Positions 34,670 to 46,857 of a DNA stretch of 64,000 bases are shown here, in pieces. Every line of letters starts with the position of its first letter. Position 1 is the stretch's first letter. Origin of the DNA: Atherix ibis (taxonomy: Eukaryota > Arthropoda > Insecta > Diptera > Athericidae); NCBI GenBank assembly GCA_958298945.1, contig OY282606.1, forward strand, positions 88,977,696-89,041,695, in the 5' to 3' direction. A program made the translations under genes and the position numbers. The notes under the pieces were generated by a model that was given only the letters and a program-made list of their open reading frames with translations, searched no databases and was not told where the DNA came from.

Positions 34670-35420
34670 GCTTTGGAAAAAATTTGTCGTGTTTATGGTG
34701 AAGGTGCTGTATCAAAATCAGCAACACGCAAATGGTTCGCATGCTTCTGTTCTGGAAATTATAATGTCAATATCAGTACTGGTCGGCTAATTACCGGAAA
34801 AAGTACTGAAATTCTCGAAATTTTTTTGCAAAACCAATTTGATATTGCTTATGAATTAAACATTCATCATTAAACCATTTAAAACCGCTTGTTAAAGGCT
34901 GAGTTCAAAAGGTTGGACTAACTCAACATCTATGATACGCTGCTAAAGCGCAATGAAATCTAGCCATTTCTGAAGCAAACCATAACTGGCAATAAAAAAT
35001 AGATAAAATACTAGAATATCATTTGAAAAAGATCATGGAAGAGAAGAAATGGGGAGTAAGGGTATGTTGTATGTATGGTGGGACTGGAAGGGAATCGCTT
35101 ATTATGAATTGCGACCATTCGGTCAAACTGTTAACTGTAAGCAACTCGAGAAATAACACCAAGCGATTGAGAGAAAACTACCAGAAGGGTGTCCTCGTCT
35201 TCCACCACGATAACGCTCGACCACACACATATTTAATGATTTGACTTAAATTTTAAAAAAAAATAATTTTTTTAATTAACAAATTTTAAAAAAAAATTAA
35301 ATTTTTTTAATTTTAGTCATGTGAAGATTTTATGCATCCACCGTATAGCCCATATATAGCACGTCTTTAGACTTTACCACTTGTTTTGATCTCTCCAGAA
35401 TTCGAAAAATTTTACTCGAA
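34670..35420 (+). pseudogene. Hsmar1/cecropia-like mariner transposase relic K
   Basis: The + strand order is C-R-V-Y-G-E-G-A-V-S, W-F-A-C-F-x-S-G-N-Y, then D-T-L-L-K-R-N-E-I and P-F-L-K-Q-T-I-T-G-N-K-K (G-D-E-K in relatives), K-R-S-W, P-F-G-Q-T-V-N, H-H-D-N-A-R-P-H-T, and after an A/T-rich insertion H-P-P-Y-S-P-Y-I-A. Separate from C in sequence. The first catalytic Asp is Asn and the frame is broken repeatedly. No TIRs located. Confidence 0.75.
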
Positions 35421-35790
35421 AACGCTACGAACTTTTTCGACTAACCAATATTAACTTCTAACTTAGATTAGATGGAGTTTATTGCTTATATTTTTTTACA
35501 TTAATTAATTCGGTTTTCTAAATCGACTTCAAAATAATTTTTTTTTTTTAAATCGTTCTCCACAATCTAAAATATTTTGAAAGATTGTAAAAAAATATTT
35601 AAAAGCTATTTTTCTAAATATTTTGATTTAAATTATTAAATTTCATATTTTATTGAAATTTTTAACAAACATCAAATATAATTTTGCTTTAAAAATCATG
35701 CATAAAATATTTACTTTTATTTAACTTATCTTTTCGATAGAAAAAAAAAGTATTTTTTAAAAGGGAGTAAATCATTACACTGAGAATAGA
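35325..35790 (+). repeat. Repeat R2, copy b
   Basis: Same K-type 3' end and AT-rich tail as 30865-31630, in the same orientation, ending at the shared TAAATCATTACACTGAGAA. Shorter than copy a through deletions. Confidence 0.65.
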
Positions 35791-38084
35791 TTTAATTTTC
35801 TTAAATGATAAAATTGGCCCCTTTTATCTAAGCAAAAATTTCTGTGAAATTATTAAAATGACCTCGTCATAAATTCCACGCATAAACTAATGCTAATTGA
35901 GATGAAAAAATATAAATAAGCAAATTTCGCATAAGCTACTGAAGTCAAAGTATTCATAAAAATATTGAATCTAAATTTAGAATAGGTAATGAATGCATCT
36001 ATCTAGTATTCGTACTAATATTTATAATAATAATATTGAATAGGAAATATTTTTGGGCGAACTCTTTGATAACTAATATCGTCGATACAAATACGTAATA
36101 AGACACATGATCGCTAAATTTGTTTAACAAATTTTCGATAGTCAACAAAGCCTTTTTATGATAGTATCTAAACGTGAGTATGTTCAGAGAGTATGCGCTC
36201 GTAAGACAAAGTCCAATAGAAGAAAAAAAATCTAGATAATGACGTACTAAAACAAACGCCAAAAATATATATTCTCTGTTTTTTTTTTTTTTTTTGGAGA
36301 GTACATTTTCAGATAATCTAGTAAAAATGTATTAAGATATAATCAACAAAACAACATAGTTTTTAATAAAATAAAATCATACGTCATATTACAAAATTTG
36401 ACGTAATTTTATCTCGTGTTTTCTGTTTACACAAACTGTCCAAAACTACGAGTATGACACTGTCACAAAATTTAAATTGTAATTTTCTTTTGCTTCTTCT
36501 AAACAATTTATCATATTCTATATATTATAATAAAGAAGATAATCTAAAAAAAATTAAATTCTGTTTTGTTGGTTTTAAGTTTGCACAGTAGTATTGGATG
36601 TATTTTTTTTTTTTTTTTAGATTTAAATCATTTCGAAATAGATAAAGTTTTAGTTAGAATTAGTGAGGGTAAAATATTTAATTATATGTACCGGCATGTT
36701 TATAGTTATAGGATTTCGTGTAACCTTTGCATAGTCACATGGTTGTGACAGATACATTAACGAGTATGAACCTACACTATATATGTAAAAATAGTACCTA
36801 ATATTTAGTTAAGAGTACTTCTGAAACATGTAATATTTACATATGAACCAACAACAACATGGTAATTAAGCAGATTATATATGCAACATTTTCTAATGCT
36901 TATACTTACACTCATTCATGGGTTGTATATTTTTATTTATTGATTTTCTTCGGAAAAAATTTCTTCAACTCCCCCCATTTTTGTATATTTTTTTTTTGTT
37001 GTTGTCATTTTCTATCTCATTAAATCTAACACTCATCTATATAGATTTTCTAAGTGTGTAACTAAACACGAAAAAAAATAAAATATTCCATTAGGCATAA
37101 CACTTAAAATATCATAAAATAGATTACGTAGATTTTATGTTAAAAAAGAATTTTCCAATTTTATTTTTTAACATCTCAATAATTTTTTTTTAGATATATC
37201 ACCACCACTACTACCATCTTAACATATATGTGAGCGCATTGAAATAAATTTAGAATTATTATTTTTTTATTGTATAAGATTTTTTTTTTAAGAAAAAAGT
37301 ATAAAAAAAAATATACTAAATATAGTCTCAAAGTGGAATTATTAATTTAAAGAGATGAGATAAATGAAAAACTGAAAATATATATTGTAGTATTGAATTA
37401 GTACACAGCATTAATAATAAAGTCACGTGCCAATTTTAATGTGGCGGATTAAAAACACGCGAGTTTTCATATAAAAATTTACGTATACACGATGATGCTG
37501 CTCATCATCATCATGCTCATCATCATCTTGTTGACGGTATAAATGGCAACAAAAAAACAATAAAAATAAAAGCCATATTATTTAAATTGAGGCCAGACAT
37601 AATCGTAAGGGTTATATGGGGGTCAATAGGTATATTTATTTATTCATTTGAACTTATGAAATCACTCATGTTATTTTTTTGATATTCATTTCAGAAAGAT
37701 TTTATATTTTTTTTTGTTATCACTTATTGCACGTGCAATTAAGTTTTAATTTTTCTAATTAAAATTATTAACAAATTAATAAGTTTTAATTATCTAATTA
37801 AAATTATTTCTTATCTAAATATTATAAATTATTTTATACTAAAAAAATATTTATAATTGATAGTTTTTTTTTGGATTTAATAAGTTTTTGTTAGTTTGTA
37901 TGGTTTTATGTGAGGTCTCGAAATAGCTTATGATTTTGTATCAACCGAGGGTTGACAGCATATATTAAGTCAGAAATTTGTTAAATTTTGTAGATCATAT
38001 TTAAATGTTTGATCAAATTATAAAGAGGACTCGGTAATGAAAATTAGTTTCTTCAAAAAGAACTTCTGGGTTAAGTAGAATTTA
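35791..38084. other. AT-rich intronic sequence
   Basis: No element recognised. A CAT-rich simple repeat lies at 37501-37528. Confidence 0.5.
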
Positions 38085-38330
38085 TTGGAAATTTTGGGAA
38101 ATGTTAAGGTGAACGTCACAGTCCAGAATTTTGGAATGGTTGTTGAGTGGACTGGATTTTTTATATTAGGCCAATGTGCGGACAGAAATCTTCTATCATT
38201 GGTCCAATCTCATTACCCAAAATGTCAACATGACCGGGAACGCAATGCAACTCGAAATGTCTGGTATTTAACAAATTGCAGCGTATTTTATTGAGAAACT
38301 CTGATAATTAGTTTGTAAAAATGGCTATGT
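38085..38330 (-). mobile_element. RNase H-LINE scrap
   Basis: The minus strand at about 38215-38270 encodes R-H-F-E-L-H-C-V-P-G-H-V-D-I-L-G-N, the RNase H motif W-V-P-G-H-V-x-I-x-G-N-E. Flanking sequence parallels 55900-56200 (CAGAATTTxGGxATGGxTGTTGA). Same LINE family as 55560-57139. Confidence 0.7.
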
Positions 38331-38355
38331 TTTGTTGACTGCGAGATTAATTGTA

Positions 38356-38917
38356 CGAGGTCTGTTCAAAAAGTATCGCGAATTTTGTGTTTTTTCAAAA
38401 ATTATTTATTTATTTATGAATATCTATTTTGTCCCCTTCAAAGTAATCCACACCAGATATTTAAAGACTTGTGCCAACGTTTTTTTCAACCCTCGAAGCA
38501 CTTCAAAAATTCATTTTTGTGATCTTGTTCAGCTGCTCCTTCGATGCCGTCTTTATTTCCTGAATCGTAGCGTAGCGTCATCCTTTCACGGGGCTCTTCA
38601 GTTTCGGGAACAACAAAAAAAGTCACAGGGGGCAAGATCTGGGGAATACGGTGGCTGCGGCATTATTAGTGTGTTGTTTTTGGCCAAAAATTTGCGCACA
38701 AGCAACGATGCGTGAGCAGGGGCGTTATCATGGTGCAAAAGCCAATTTTTGTTTTTCCACAAATCCGGTGTTTCTGGCGGATTGCTTCGCGTAATATTCC
38801 TTATTGACCGTTCTACCCTGTGGCAAGAACTCATCATGCACCACGCCCCTGCAATCGAAGAAAATTGTAAGCAAAACCTTCACATTCGACTGAACTTGGC
38901 GCTTTTTTCGGTTTTGG
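38356..38917 (-). mobile_element. Mariner A5, 3' part only
   Basis: The left end is the 3' TIR of family A next to TA. The minus strand gives the C-terminal K-L-K-S-P-x-K-G, P-P-Y-S-P-D-L-A-P-C-D-F-F, H-H-D-N-A-P-A-H-A-S-L-L-V-R-K-F-L-A-K-N-N-T and F-F-D-C-R-G-V-V-H. Homology stops at 38917 where a Tc1 relic begins. The first catalytic Asp and everything N-terminal are absent. Confidence 0.88.
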
Positions 38918-38934
38918 AACATACAACATACATT

Positions 38935-39330
38935 TTTAGTTATAAGCTTTGTGGAAAGTGTTGAAAATTTTCAACTCAATGTATAAATATTCGATGGAAC
39001 TGAGATCTGGTGACTGTGGGTTTCGTATCATTTTCTTCAAACGTTCTTGCAACTCCTGCTCTTGTAAAAATGATGAATACAGTCGTACTCTCTAAATTCT
39101 GTTCAAAAGATAAAACGAAGTACTCTAAAGCATCTCCAAAAAAAAACATAGCCTCCCCTTTGCTTGATGGTGCCACCCACGTAGCTCTCCGGTATCCTCT
39201 CGGCAATATGACGACTAGAAAACGATCATCTGTTAAACCCAACCATTTCTAAATTTGGACTCATTACACCATACGACTAGTTTTTGCTGTCCCAGCAATC
39301 CTCGCCCCTCACATTCCATTTGATAACGAG
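38935..39330 (-). pseudogene. Tc1-like transposase relic
   Basis: The minus strand gives W-C-N-E-S-K-F-R near 39260 (W-S-D-E-S-K-F in Tc1), I-A-E-R-I-P-E-S-Y-V-G-G-T-I-K-Q-R-G-G near 39160-39210, F-W-R-C-F, and R-N-P-Q-S-P-D-L-S-S-I-E-Y-L-Y-I-E-L-K near 38960-39030, the S-P-D-L-N-P-I-E-x-L-W block with the catalytic Glu. This Glu makes it Tc1 (DD34E) rather than mariner. The H-N-D-x-x-x-H-T block is missing. Sequence to about 39640 is less AT-rich and may belong to the same relic but has no motif I can name. Confidence 0.7.
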
Positions 39331-39676
39331 TGCTTAACAGGGAGCAACAGTAGATCTATATGAAATCGCAAATATAAACGCAATTCATCATGATCTTCTA
39401 TGAAAGGCATGGTGGATGGAAGAAAGAGTCTATGGGGTGTGCAAAACCCAAAATCGAGCAGATTCCTTCGGGTGATCGCTGCGAATTCAAAGCAATCTGT
39501 CTTGAATTAATGCCTTGGAGTCAGCAGCTCCGCACTATACGAAATGGGTTCTAAAAACTAGTATTGGACTCGAAGGTGTTATTTAAATCGACTAGCCTAA
39601 GGTATAGGTTGCTATTGGGTAACTTTGTTCTGTTCGCACTGATTTTATTATTCCACTCCACCATCATACATATTTG

Positions 39677-40849
39677 CCAGGTGTATAAGCTTAAATCCGC
39701 TGTTTTTAGTTAAAAAACACATGTTTTTTTCATAGAAAGCAAAAACAAATTTATTCAAAGTACTTGCCTTCGCTAGCTACACATTTTTCCCATCTCTCGG
39801 GCAATTTTTGGATACCACGCCAAAAAAATGCCTTCTCTTTCGAGGCAAACCACTCATCAAGCCATTTTCGACGTATTCGTAAGAATCGAAGTGCGCGCTC
39901 AGCAAACGAGCGGTAGTCGGAATGGCCAAGGTCTGGTGAATAAGCGACCATTTTTGACGTGTGCGATGGTGCGTTGTCGTGGAGGAAAATCAGCTTGTCA
40001 TGTCTTTGTTGATAATCCGTCCTTTTTTCACTAAGGGCACGGTGCAATTTGATCAGTTGTTCGTGGTAGCGGTAGGCATTGAGAGTTTCACCAGGTTTCA
40101 ACATCTCATAGTAGACGATACCCTGCTGATCCCACCAATCGCACAGCCCCGTCTTCCGTCCGAAGGGATTTGGTCTTGGGATAGATGTTGATGGTAAACC
40201 GGAATCAACCCACGATTTCTTGCGTTTAGGATTTTCGAAATATATCCACTTTTTATCGCCTGTCACAATCCGATGCAGGAAGAACTTTCTTTTTTGTCTG
40301 GCGAGCAATATTTCGCATGTGTTTTGGCGTCGCTACATCTGCCTATCATTCAATTCATGTGGCATTCAATCTGTCCCATGACACGCAAACGCATGGAAAT
40401 GGCTGGTTGAGTAACACCTAATTACTTTGCGAGAATTTTTTGTGATTGGGTATCGTCTTCGTAATTCTCAATCTTCCTAGGCCGATTTTCACGCTTCTTG
40501 TTCCACAAGTCAACATTTCCGTTTTTGAACCGACGAAACCAATCTCGGCACGTTGTTTCCGATAAAGCACTGTCACCATAGGCTTCCATAAGCATTCGAT
40601 CCGATTCGGCACCCGATTTCTTCAAATTGAAGCAGAAAAGCAGATCTCCCCGCATATACTCTTTTTCTGGCACTAAACTAGACATGATTACCAAAGTAAA
40701 AATGTATGTTGTTGTACAAAATTGCTGATAATGTGCACTGATTAATGTTGATAGATGTCAAAATCATAAAAAAAGTATGGCGTCTCCATGGTAGCTTAAT
40801 ACGCTCACTTACACCATCTATTACCAAACAGCGGATTTAAGCTTATACA
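39677..40849 (-). mobile_element. Mos1-like mariner B3
   Basis: The left TIR CCAGGTGTATAAGCTTAAAT is intact. The right end GCGGATTTAAGCTTATACAT lacks the last bases. The left flank is TTG, so the TA is degraded. Confidence 0.88.
39751..40685 (-). pseudogene. Mos1-like transposase with deletions
   Basis: M-S-S-L-V-P-E-K-E-Y-M-R-G-D start at 40685 and TAA at 39751. The frame 39751-40308 holds H-R-I-V-T-G-D-K-K-W-I-Y-F (Lys for Glu after the catalytic Asp), W-W-D-Q-Q-G-I-V-Y-Y-E, L-H-D-N-A-P-S-H-T and the C-terminal W-x-K-C-V-A-S-E-G-K-Y-F-E. About 30 codons between the second and third Asp are deleted (K-M-V then A-Y-S-P-D-L-G-H-S-D-Y), so DD34D spacing is lost. Further deletions hit the linker. 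Not functional. Confidence 0.88.
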
Positions 40850-43330
40850 TCGGTGATGGTCTGGAATCGGAAAATTGTGAAAAATCCCTAAAGGACAACA
40901 CGCTAAGTATGCGTGATGTAGCAGAAGATGTCCCAGCGAACTTTTTTCTTTTTATTTTATGGATGAAGTAAGTGTTTTCTTACTGCTTCTATTTAATAAA
41001 GCTTACTTAATAAAACCCTCGTTTTACTGTACTAGATGTGGCCGAATTCTATTGATTTCACATGGAAATTAATTGTACTCATAAGAAAAATTAGTTGATA
41101 TTATCCTTCACTAGTTAATTTTATTTATAAAACTCAGAAAATAGTTAAAGGGTAATCTTGTCTACTCTGTCAGAGTATATATCCTAAAACTTATTTCCAG
41201 ACAAATTGCTGCAACTGTAGGCATTTTCTAATTTTGCTATCTCAAAGTAGAACTTTCTGCTTTGAAATTGAAAATGAAAATACAATCTAATTTAGTACTC
41301 CCTACTTTGAATATAAAAATGCAACTAGTGCAAAAAATACTATATAAGAATGTCTCTTCTCATAAATAAAATACAGTACCGAAAAAAATATATACTGTTC
41401 ATCCCGTAAATAGAGGATAAATGGAAAAAATACTATTTTTTTATTAGAACTATTTGCATATAATCAAGAAATATTCCCATAAAAAAATCTTATCGGTCAA
41501 AATATCTTTAAACGGAGTACTCCAATGTAAATTGGAGTATTTTAAGAATAGGGAATAAAAAATTCGTCCTAGTTTTTATTAAATTTTAGGCAATTTTTTT
41601 TTTGTGTCGTATTATTTCAATAATAAAAATGTACTTTTGCAAAAAGGCCTTTTTTTAATATTGAAATGATGGCGAAATTTGAACATTTTTTTTTTATATG
41701 ATCAACTATTTTTTATATAAAAAAATAATGCAAATATTATTATCTATTTAAAAGTATATATTTACAGTTGAACAAATATAGATACATAACGAATATTTGT
41801 ATAATAATTTGAAGCATTAAGAATATGTGAATTAATTGAAGATAAAAATAAGTAAAATAAGAATATTCCATTTTGTTGAGAAAATCTGTTAATTATTCTT
41901 TAAATCATCTAGAAATTTTTACACGGATGACTGATGTCTGTCATTGTTTGAGCTGATAAGATATACTCGTACAGTAGTAAAAATACAAAGTAAAGAAAAA
42001 TTAGCTCAACTTCTTAAAAGTAAGTGTTTGTATGTAATTTGTCACCTTAAAATCTTAAAAATAATTTTACCGCAAAATTCTATCTCAAAACTTGTCTTCG
42101 ACATTTTCTTAACACATTACGGATATTTTTTGTTATTTTCTTATATTCAATTCTAATAACTTTTTTTTTCTTCTTCTATGCCTAAGTCATTTTTAAACCA
42201 TTAGAATCACATGTAGGTAAATGGCAGGCTTATAAGAATACTCGTGTACTATATACCCTTGCAATATAATATGATGAGGTGTACATTTTTATGGGAGTCT
42301 ACCATATGCATATGTACATACATAGTCATGGTCACATGTCTTCTTGAGTTATTCACCTGATTCACATGAATCATTCGTGAGAAACTATCGATACAAGTTT
42401 GTAAGCTGTTATTATTTAAGATACTGTAAGAGAGAAGATTTTTTTTTGCATTTAAAAAAAAATTAATTTTATGCTCAGTATAATAATGGCTGTTCTTTTT
42501 AAGTAAAAAAAAAACTCATCTTAATAGTCTCTTTATTTACAAAATTAGTTAATGCATATTGGACAGTACACAAAAATTTCATCTAACATAGGAAAATTGT
42601 TTTTTTTTCTACAATTCTACTTTTACGAGTATTGTAAAAAAAAAATTCTAAATTTAGTATTTTCACGCAGACCGAATAGAAGAAGAAGTGGGTAAAAGTG
42701 ATGTGTAGGCACATTTTCCAGATGGGATCAATTTCCGTGTCAGACATAAGATCACTCTCGACAGTTCTATCTTCTAGTGAAAAGATGAAGAGCCAGTATT
42801 TAATGTCACATTTAAGATTATTTATAACACATTTATGAATATTAAATTATTTTCTAAATCTTTTCGTTTAGCACAAATATTCATACGAGTACAAACATAT
42901 GTTCATATTATATATACAAACATGTGTGAAATTACGAAAATTTGATTTGTAAGTAAATTATGGACTGGCACATCGTAAAGAGTTTGTTCTCTTTAAACAC
43001 CTGACCTTTTCCAAGAAAATTCTCCCACATCGTTAACAATAAATTTATTTTTAAACAAATATATTTATTTGTGAACAGTTTTATTTCAAGAAAACTTATA
43101 ATAATAATAATTTATAATTATTAATAATGTAATTAAATAAATAAACAACAAAAATTACAATTTTACTACATGTTATTAAAATAAAAATAAACGCAAGTGT
43201 TTAGTTGTTGAAAGAAATTAAAATTTAATGGTATTTTTGTAAGTTAAATTAATCTTTGTTTTTAAGGCAATTTTTATTTAGAATTTATTTTACAATAATT
43301 ATAATATTAAAGTGAATAAAATACTATATA
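40850..43330. other. AT-rich intronic sequence, nothing recognised
   Basis: Slightly less AT-rich patches at 42220-42390 and 42665-42790 have no identifiable content. Confidence 0.5.
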
Positions 43331-44588
43331 GGAGGCCTGTTCAAAAAATATCGTAAATTTTGAATTTCCGTGGGTTACGTACGAGTATATTCGATTTTCG
43401 ATTTTTTTTGTGGCGTTATGTTGGTACTCATATCTCTCACTTATGCCGATAAGTTCGACCATTTGGAATGTTCAGTTAATTTTTGACATCTGTTTTGCTT
43501 GCACGTGTTTTGGCTCGTTTTCGATTTTTGGCCATTCCAAAAAATTGATCAAAAAATCTGTATTAAATTTTGTGTTAAAAACGAAATTGATTGCGCGGAC
43601 GCATTCCGAATGTTGACTGTAGCATACGGTGAAGCTACCTTGAACCGAAGCAACGTTTATCGGTAGTACAAAATGGCCTCAGAGTGCCGAGAAGATGTGA
43701 CGACGAAAAGCGTGCCGGACGCCCGAGCATGTCAACAACAGACGAAAACCTTAGCAATGTTAATACGATGCTGTTTTTGGTCAAAATTGAGCAATTTTGG
43801 TACGAATTTCGCGGCAACCCGTCTCGCGCTCAAATCATTGGTCAATATCGAATGGCACGAGCCAATCGATATGTTTAAGGCCTCAGCAACTTCTCTAACA
43901 GTTTATGGTTTGACAAAGTTATGACCCAACTTTGCTCCAAAGTTTATGGTTATGACGCGGAAATCAAAGCTCAATCATCCCAATAGAAGCTGCCGCATGA
44001 GCTAAGACCGAAAAAAGCCCGCCAAGTTCGGTCGAATATGAAGGTTTTGCTTACAGTTTTCTTTGATTGCAGGGGCGTGGTGTATCATGAGTTTTTGCCA
44101 CAGGGTAGAACGATCAATAAGGGATATTACCTGCAAGTTATGCGCAAGGTGCGCAAAGAAATTCTCCAGAAACGCCCGGATTTGTGGAAGAATAAAAATT
44201 GGCTTTTGCACCATGATAACGCCCCTGCTCACGAATTGTTGCTTGTGCGTGAATTTTTGGCCACAGAAAACAGACTAATAATGCCGCAGCCACCGCATTC
44301 CCCAAATCTAGCCCCCTGTGACTTTTTCTTGTTTCCGAAACTGAAGAGCCCCATGAAAGGACGACGTTACGCTACGATTGAGAAGATAAAGATGGCATTG
44401 AAGGAGGAGCTGAACAAGATCACAAAAAATGATTTTTTGAAGTGCTTCGAGGATTGGAAAAAACGTTGGCACACTTGTATAAATATCCGGTGGGGATTAC
44501 TTTGAAGAGTACAAAATGGATATTTATGAATAAATAAATAATTTTTCAAAAAAACAGTAAATTCGCGATACTTTTTGAACAGACCTCG
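43331..44588 (+). mobile_element. Mariner A6 with internal inversion
   Basis: 1258 bp. The left end GGAGGCCTGTTCAAAAAATA and the intact right TIR each adjoin TA. Within the N-terminal region, about 43749-43903 is reversed: it reads CCTTAGCAATGTTAATACGA ... CACGAGCCAATCGATATGTT, the complement of the order in A4 and A7. Sequences on both sides are in sense. Confidence 0.88.
43547..44505 (+). pseudogene. GVQW3-like mariner transposase, inverted N-terminal block
   Basis: The start region is eroded (A-T-T-G-A-T-C-A-A). L-T-V-A-Y-G-E-A and N-V-Y-R are present. The linker and second helix-turn-helix are replaced by their own reverse complement. The best frame is 44038-44505: V-L-L-T-V-F-F-D-C-R-G-V-V-Y-H-E-F-L-P, L-L-H-H-D-N-A-P-A-H, P-H-S-P-N-L-A-P-C-D-F-F-L-F-P-K-L-K and W-K-K-R-W-H-T-C-I. 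The second and third catalytic Asp are kept with DD34D spacing. The first is lost (V-I-T-G-D-E-S missing, Y-G-Y-D-A-E-I-K kept). Confidence 0.85.
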
Positions 44589-44989
44589 TATTTTTACATT
44601 TGAACGTTAATTTGTGAGATTTAGTTTTTCATTCAAATTTTTAATAAAAACTTTTATTCCGAAATAAACGTCCGGAATTGTTGATACTTCAAAAAACCTA
44701 TGAAATTATTTTGAATTAACAAAAGTTAATTATTTGATGTGAGAAGAAAAGCATTTTTGAAATTAGGCCGTCTTTTAAAACGACCTATATTATAGCAGCT
44801 TATTTGTGTAATAGGAGATTTAAGGCTAAACCAAAAAAATTACATAATAACGACATCAGAAAATTAATGATGGAAAATTAAGTAAATTTTATATTTTTTT
44901 GCTATTTTTTAGGCAGAATTTAAATACGAAAGCTCAAATCCGAGGGAATGTTAACATATTAATGTGCATTGACCAATGAAATCGCCCTG
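44589..44989. other. AT-rich spacer
   Basis: Nothing recognised between A6 and D5. Confidence 0.4.
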
Positions 44990-46857
44990 AAAGTAGGTCG
45001 TATAGTGCTGTCAGATTTGAGAATCGCCTCGATGACATCCTTTTGAGTGTTTTTTTTTATCTTAAAAAAAGAGTGTTTTTTTTTAGGAATAAAAACAAGC
45101 TATACGTTCTTTGATAAGGGGAATAGAAGGGCTGGGAAACCACAGGAAACCCTTTTTATTGTCGATACAGACAGCTGCATGACAGGGGAGTTGTCATGGT
45201 AGAATATCCAAGCATTTGCTATGTTCCATCTAAGGTGAGGAATCGTTTATACGTGATTTTAAGTGGGCAACAATGTTAATCGAAGATCTTACCTAACATG
45301 AGTCCTCATTTAATCCACTTTTTCTTGAGTTGTTGATGTCAAAAACTCTCCAAAAAGAGCTACACTGTTAATCGAAGATCTTACCTAACATTGGCTCTCA
45401 TTTGTTCCACTTTTTCTTGAGTTTTTGATGTCAAAAACTCTCCAAAAAGAGCTACACTGTTAATCGAAGATCTTACCTAACATTGGCTCTCATTTGTTCC
45501 ACTTTTTCATCAGTTTTTGATGTCGAAAATCTCCCTAAGGGAGGTTTTCCTTCCAGTACTTTTCGGCTCTCCAAAAGGAGCTACACTGTTAATCGAAGAT
45601 CTTCTCTAATATGAGTCCTCATTGGTTCCCGTTTTTCATCAGTTTTTGAGGTTAAAGGCCTCCCTTAGCGCGATTTGCCTTCTAGTGCTTTTCGCCTCTC
45701 CAAAAAGAGCTACACTGTAAATCGAAGATCTTACTTAACAAGAGTCCTTATTTGTTCCACTTATTTATTAGTTTTTGATATCGAAAACCTCCCTAAGTGA
45801 GGTTTGCCTTTTAGTGCTTTTCGGCTCTCCAAAAAGAGCTCCAATGTTAATCGAAGATCTTACCTAACATGGGTTCTCATTTGTTCCACTTTTTCATCAG
45901 TTTTTGAGGTTAAAGACCTTTCTAAGTGCGGTTTGCCTTCCAGTGCTCTTCGCCTCTCCAAAAAGAGCTACACTGTTAATCGAAGATCTTACCTAACATG
46001 AGTCCTAATTGGTTTCACTTTTTTATCAGTTTTTGAGGTAAAGGCCTCCCTTAGCGAGGTTTGCCTTCCAGTGCTTTTCGACTCTCCAAAAAGAGCCATA
46101 ATGTTAATCGAAGATCTTTTTTAATATGAGTCCTCATTGGTTCCTCTTTTTTATCAGTTTTTGATGTCGAAAACCTCCCTAAGCGAAGTTTGCCTTTCAC
46201 TGCTTTCGCCTCTCCAAAAAGAGCTACACTGTTAATCGAAGATCTTACCTAACATAAGACCTGATTGGTTCCACTTTTTTATCAGTTTTTGAGGTTAAAG
46301 GCCTCCCTTAGCGAGGTTTGCCTTCCAGTGCTTTTCGGCTCTCCAAAAAGAGCTACAATGTTAATCAAAGATCTTACCTAACATTGGTTCTCATTTGTTC
46401 CAATTTTTCTTGAGTTTGTGATGTCAAAAACTCTCCAAAAAGAGGTACAATGTTAATCGAAGATCTTACCTAACATGGGTTCTCATTTGTTCCACTTTTT
46501 CATCAGTTTTTGATGTCGAAAATCTCCCTAAGCGAGGTTTTGGCTCTACACAAATGCTTTATGTAAGCAAAAAACTAAGTACTCTGGATAAAGAATATTT
46601 TCCATAGGCCCATTACAATTTTTTGTAAGTTAAACCTTGCGAATTCACCCCAAGCTAGCACATTCTTGCTTCAAATTTCCCCGTTGGATTTTTTATAACG
46701 CATTGCAAAAAATACAACTTAACTTATGATGCTTTATAGGGTCGGTTAGCTATCGAACTTATACTGCAGGCCCAAGAGTCCCAAAAGGACTATCACAGTC
46801 CGAATTGCTGCCAAAACGTCCAAAGTGATGTCAGGTATCATTACTTTTCTGTTACAC
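44990..46857 (-). mobile_element. Mariner D5, expanded by an internal tandem array
   Basis: On the minus strand the right part (46560-46760) gives the D N-terminus (K-F-E-A-R-M-C, W-A-Y-G-K-Y-S-L-S-R). The array 45271-46540 covers the linker. The left part (45000-45210) holds Y-H-D-N-S-P, S-V-S-T, L-F-L and K-I-K-K-N-T-Q-K-D-V-I-E-A. The right end CATTACTTTTCTG near 46850 is the D TIR. The first catalytic domain seems missing. Confidence 0.7.
45271..46540 (-). repeat. Tandem array of 129-bp (and 92-bp) units derived from transposase coding sequence
   Basis: CTCCAAAAAGAGCTACA recurs at 45350, 45442, 45571, 45700, 45829, 45958, 46086, 46214, 46343 and 46435. The steps are 92, 129, 129, 129, 129, 128, 128, 129 and 92. 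On the minus strand a unit reads A-L-E-G-K-P-R-x-G-R-P-L-T-S-K-T-D-E-K-V-E-like sequence, then M-R-T-H-V-R and D-L-R-L-T-V, the linker of a mariner transposase. 129 is 43 codons. Confidence 0.9.

Noticed and set aside
37501..37528. CAT-rich tract as a CRISPR-like or regulatory repeat
   Set aside because: Simple trinucleotide repeat without spacers; eukaryotic intron context.
45804..46001. Open + strand frame with internal repeats
   Set aside because: It is the antisense shadow of the 129-bp tandem array whose coding sense is on the minus strand.
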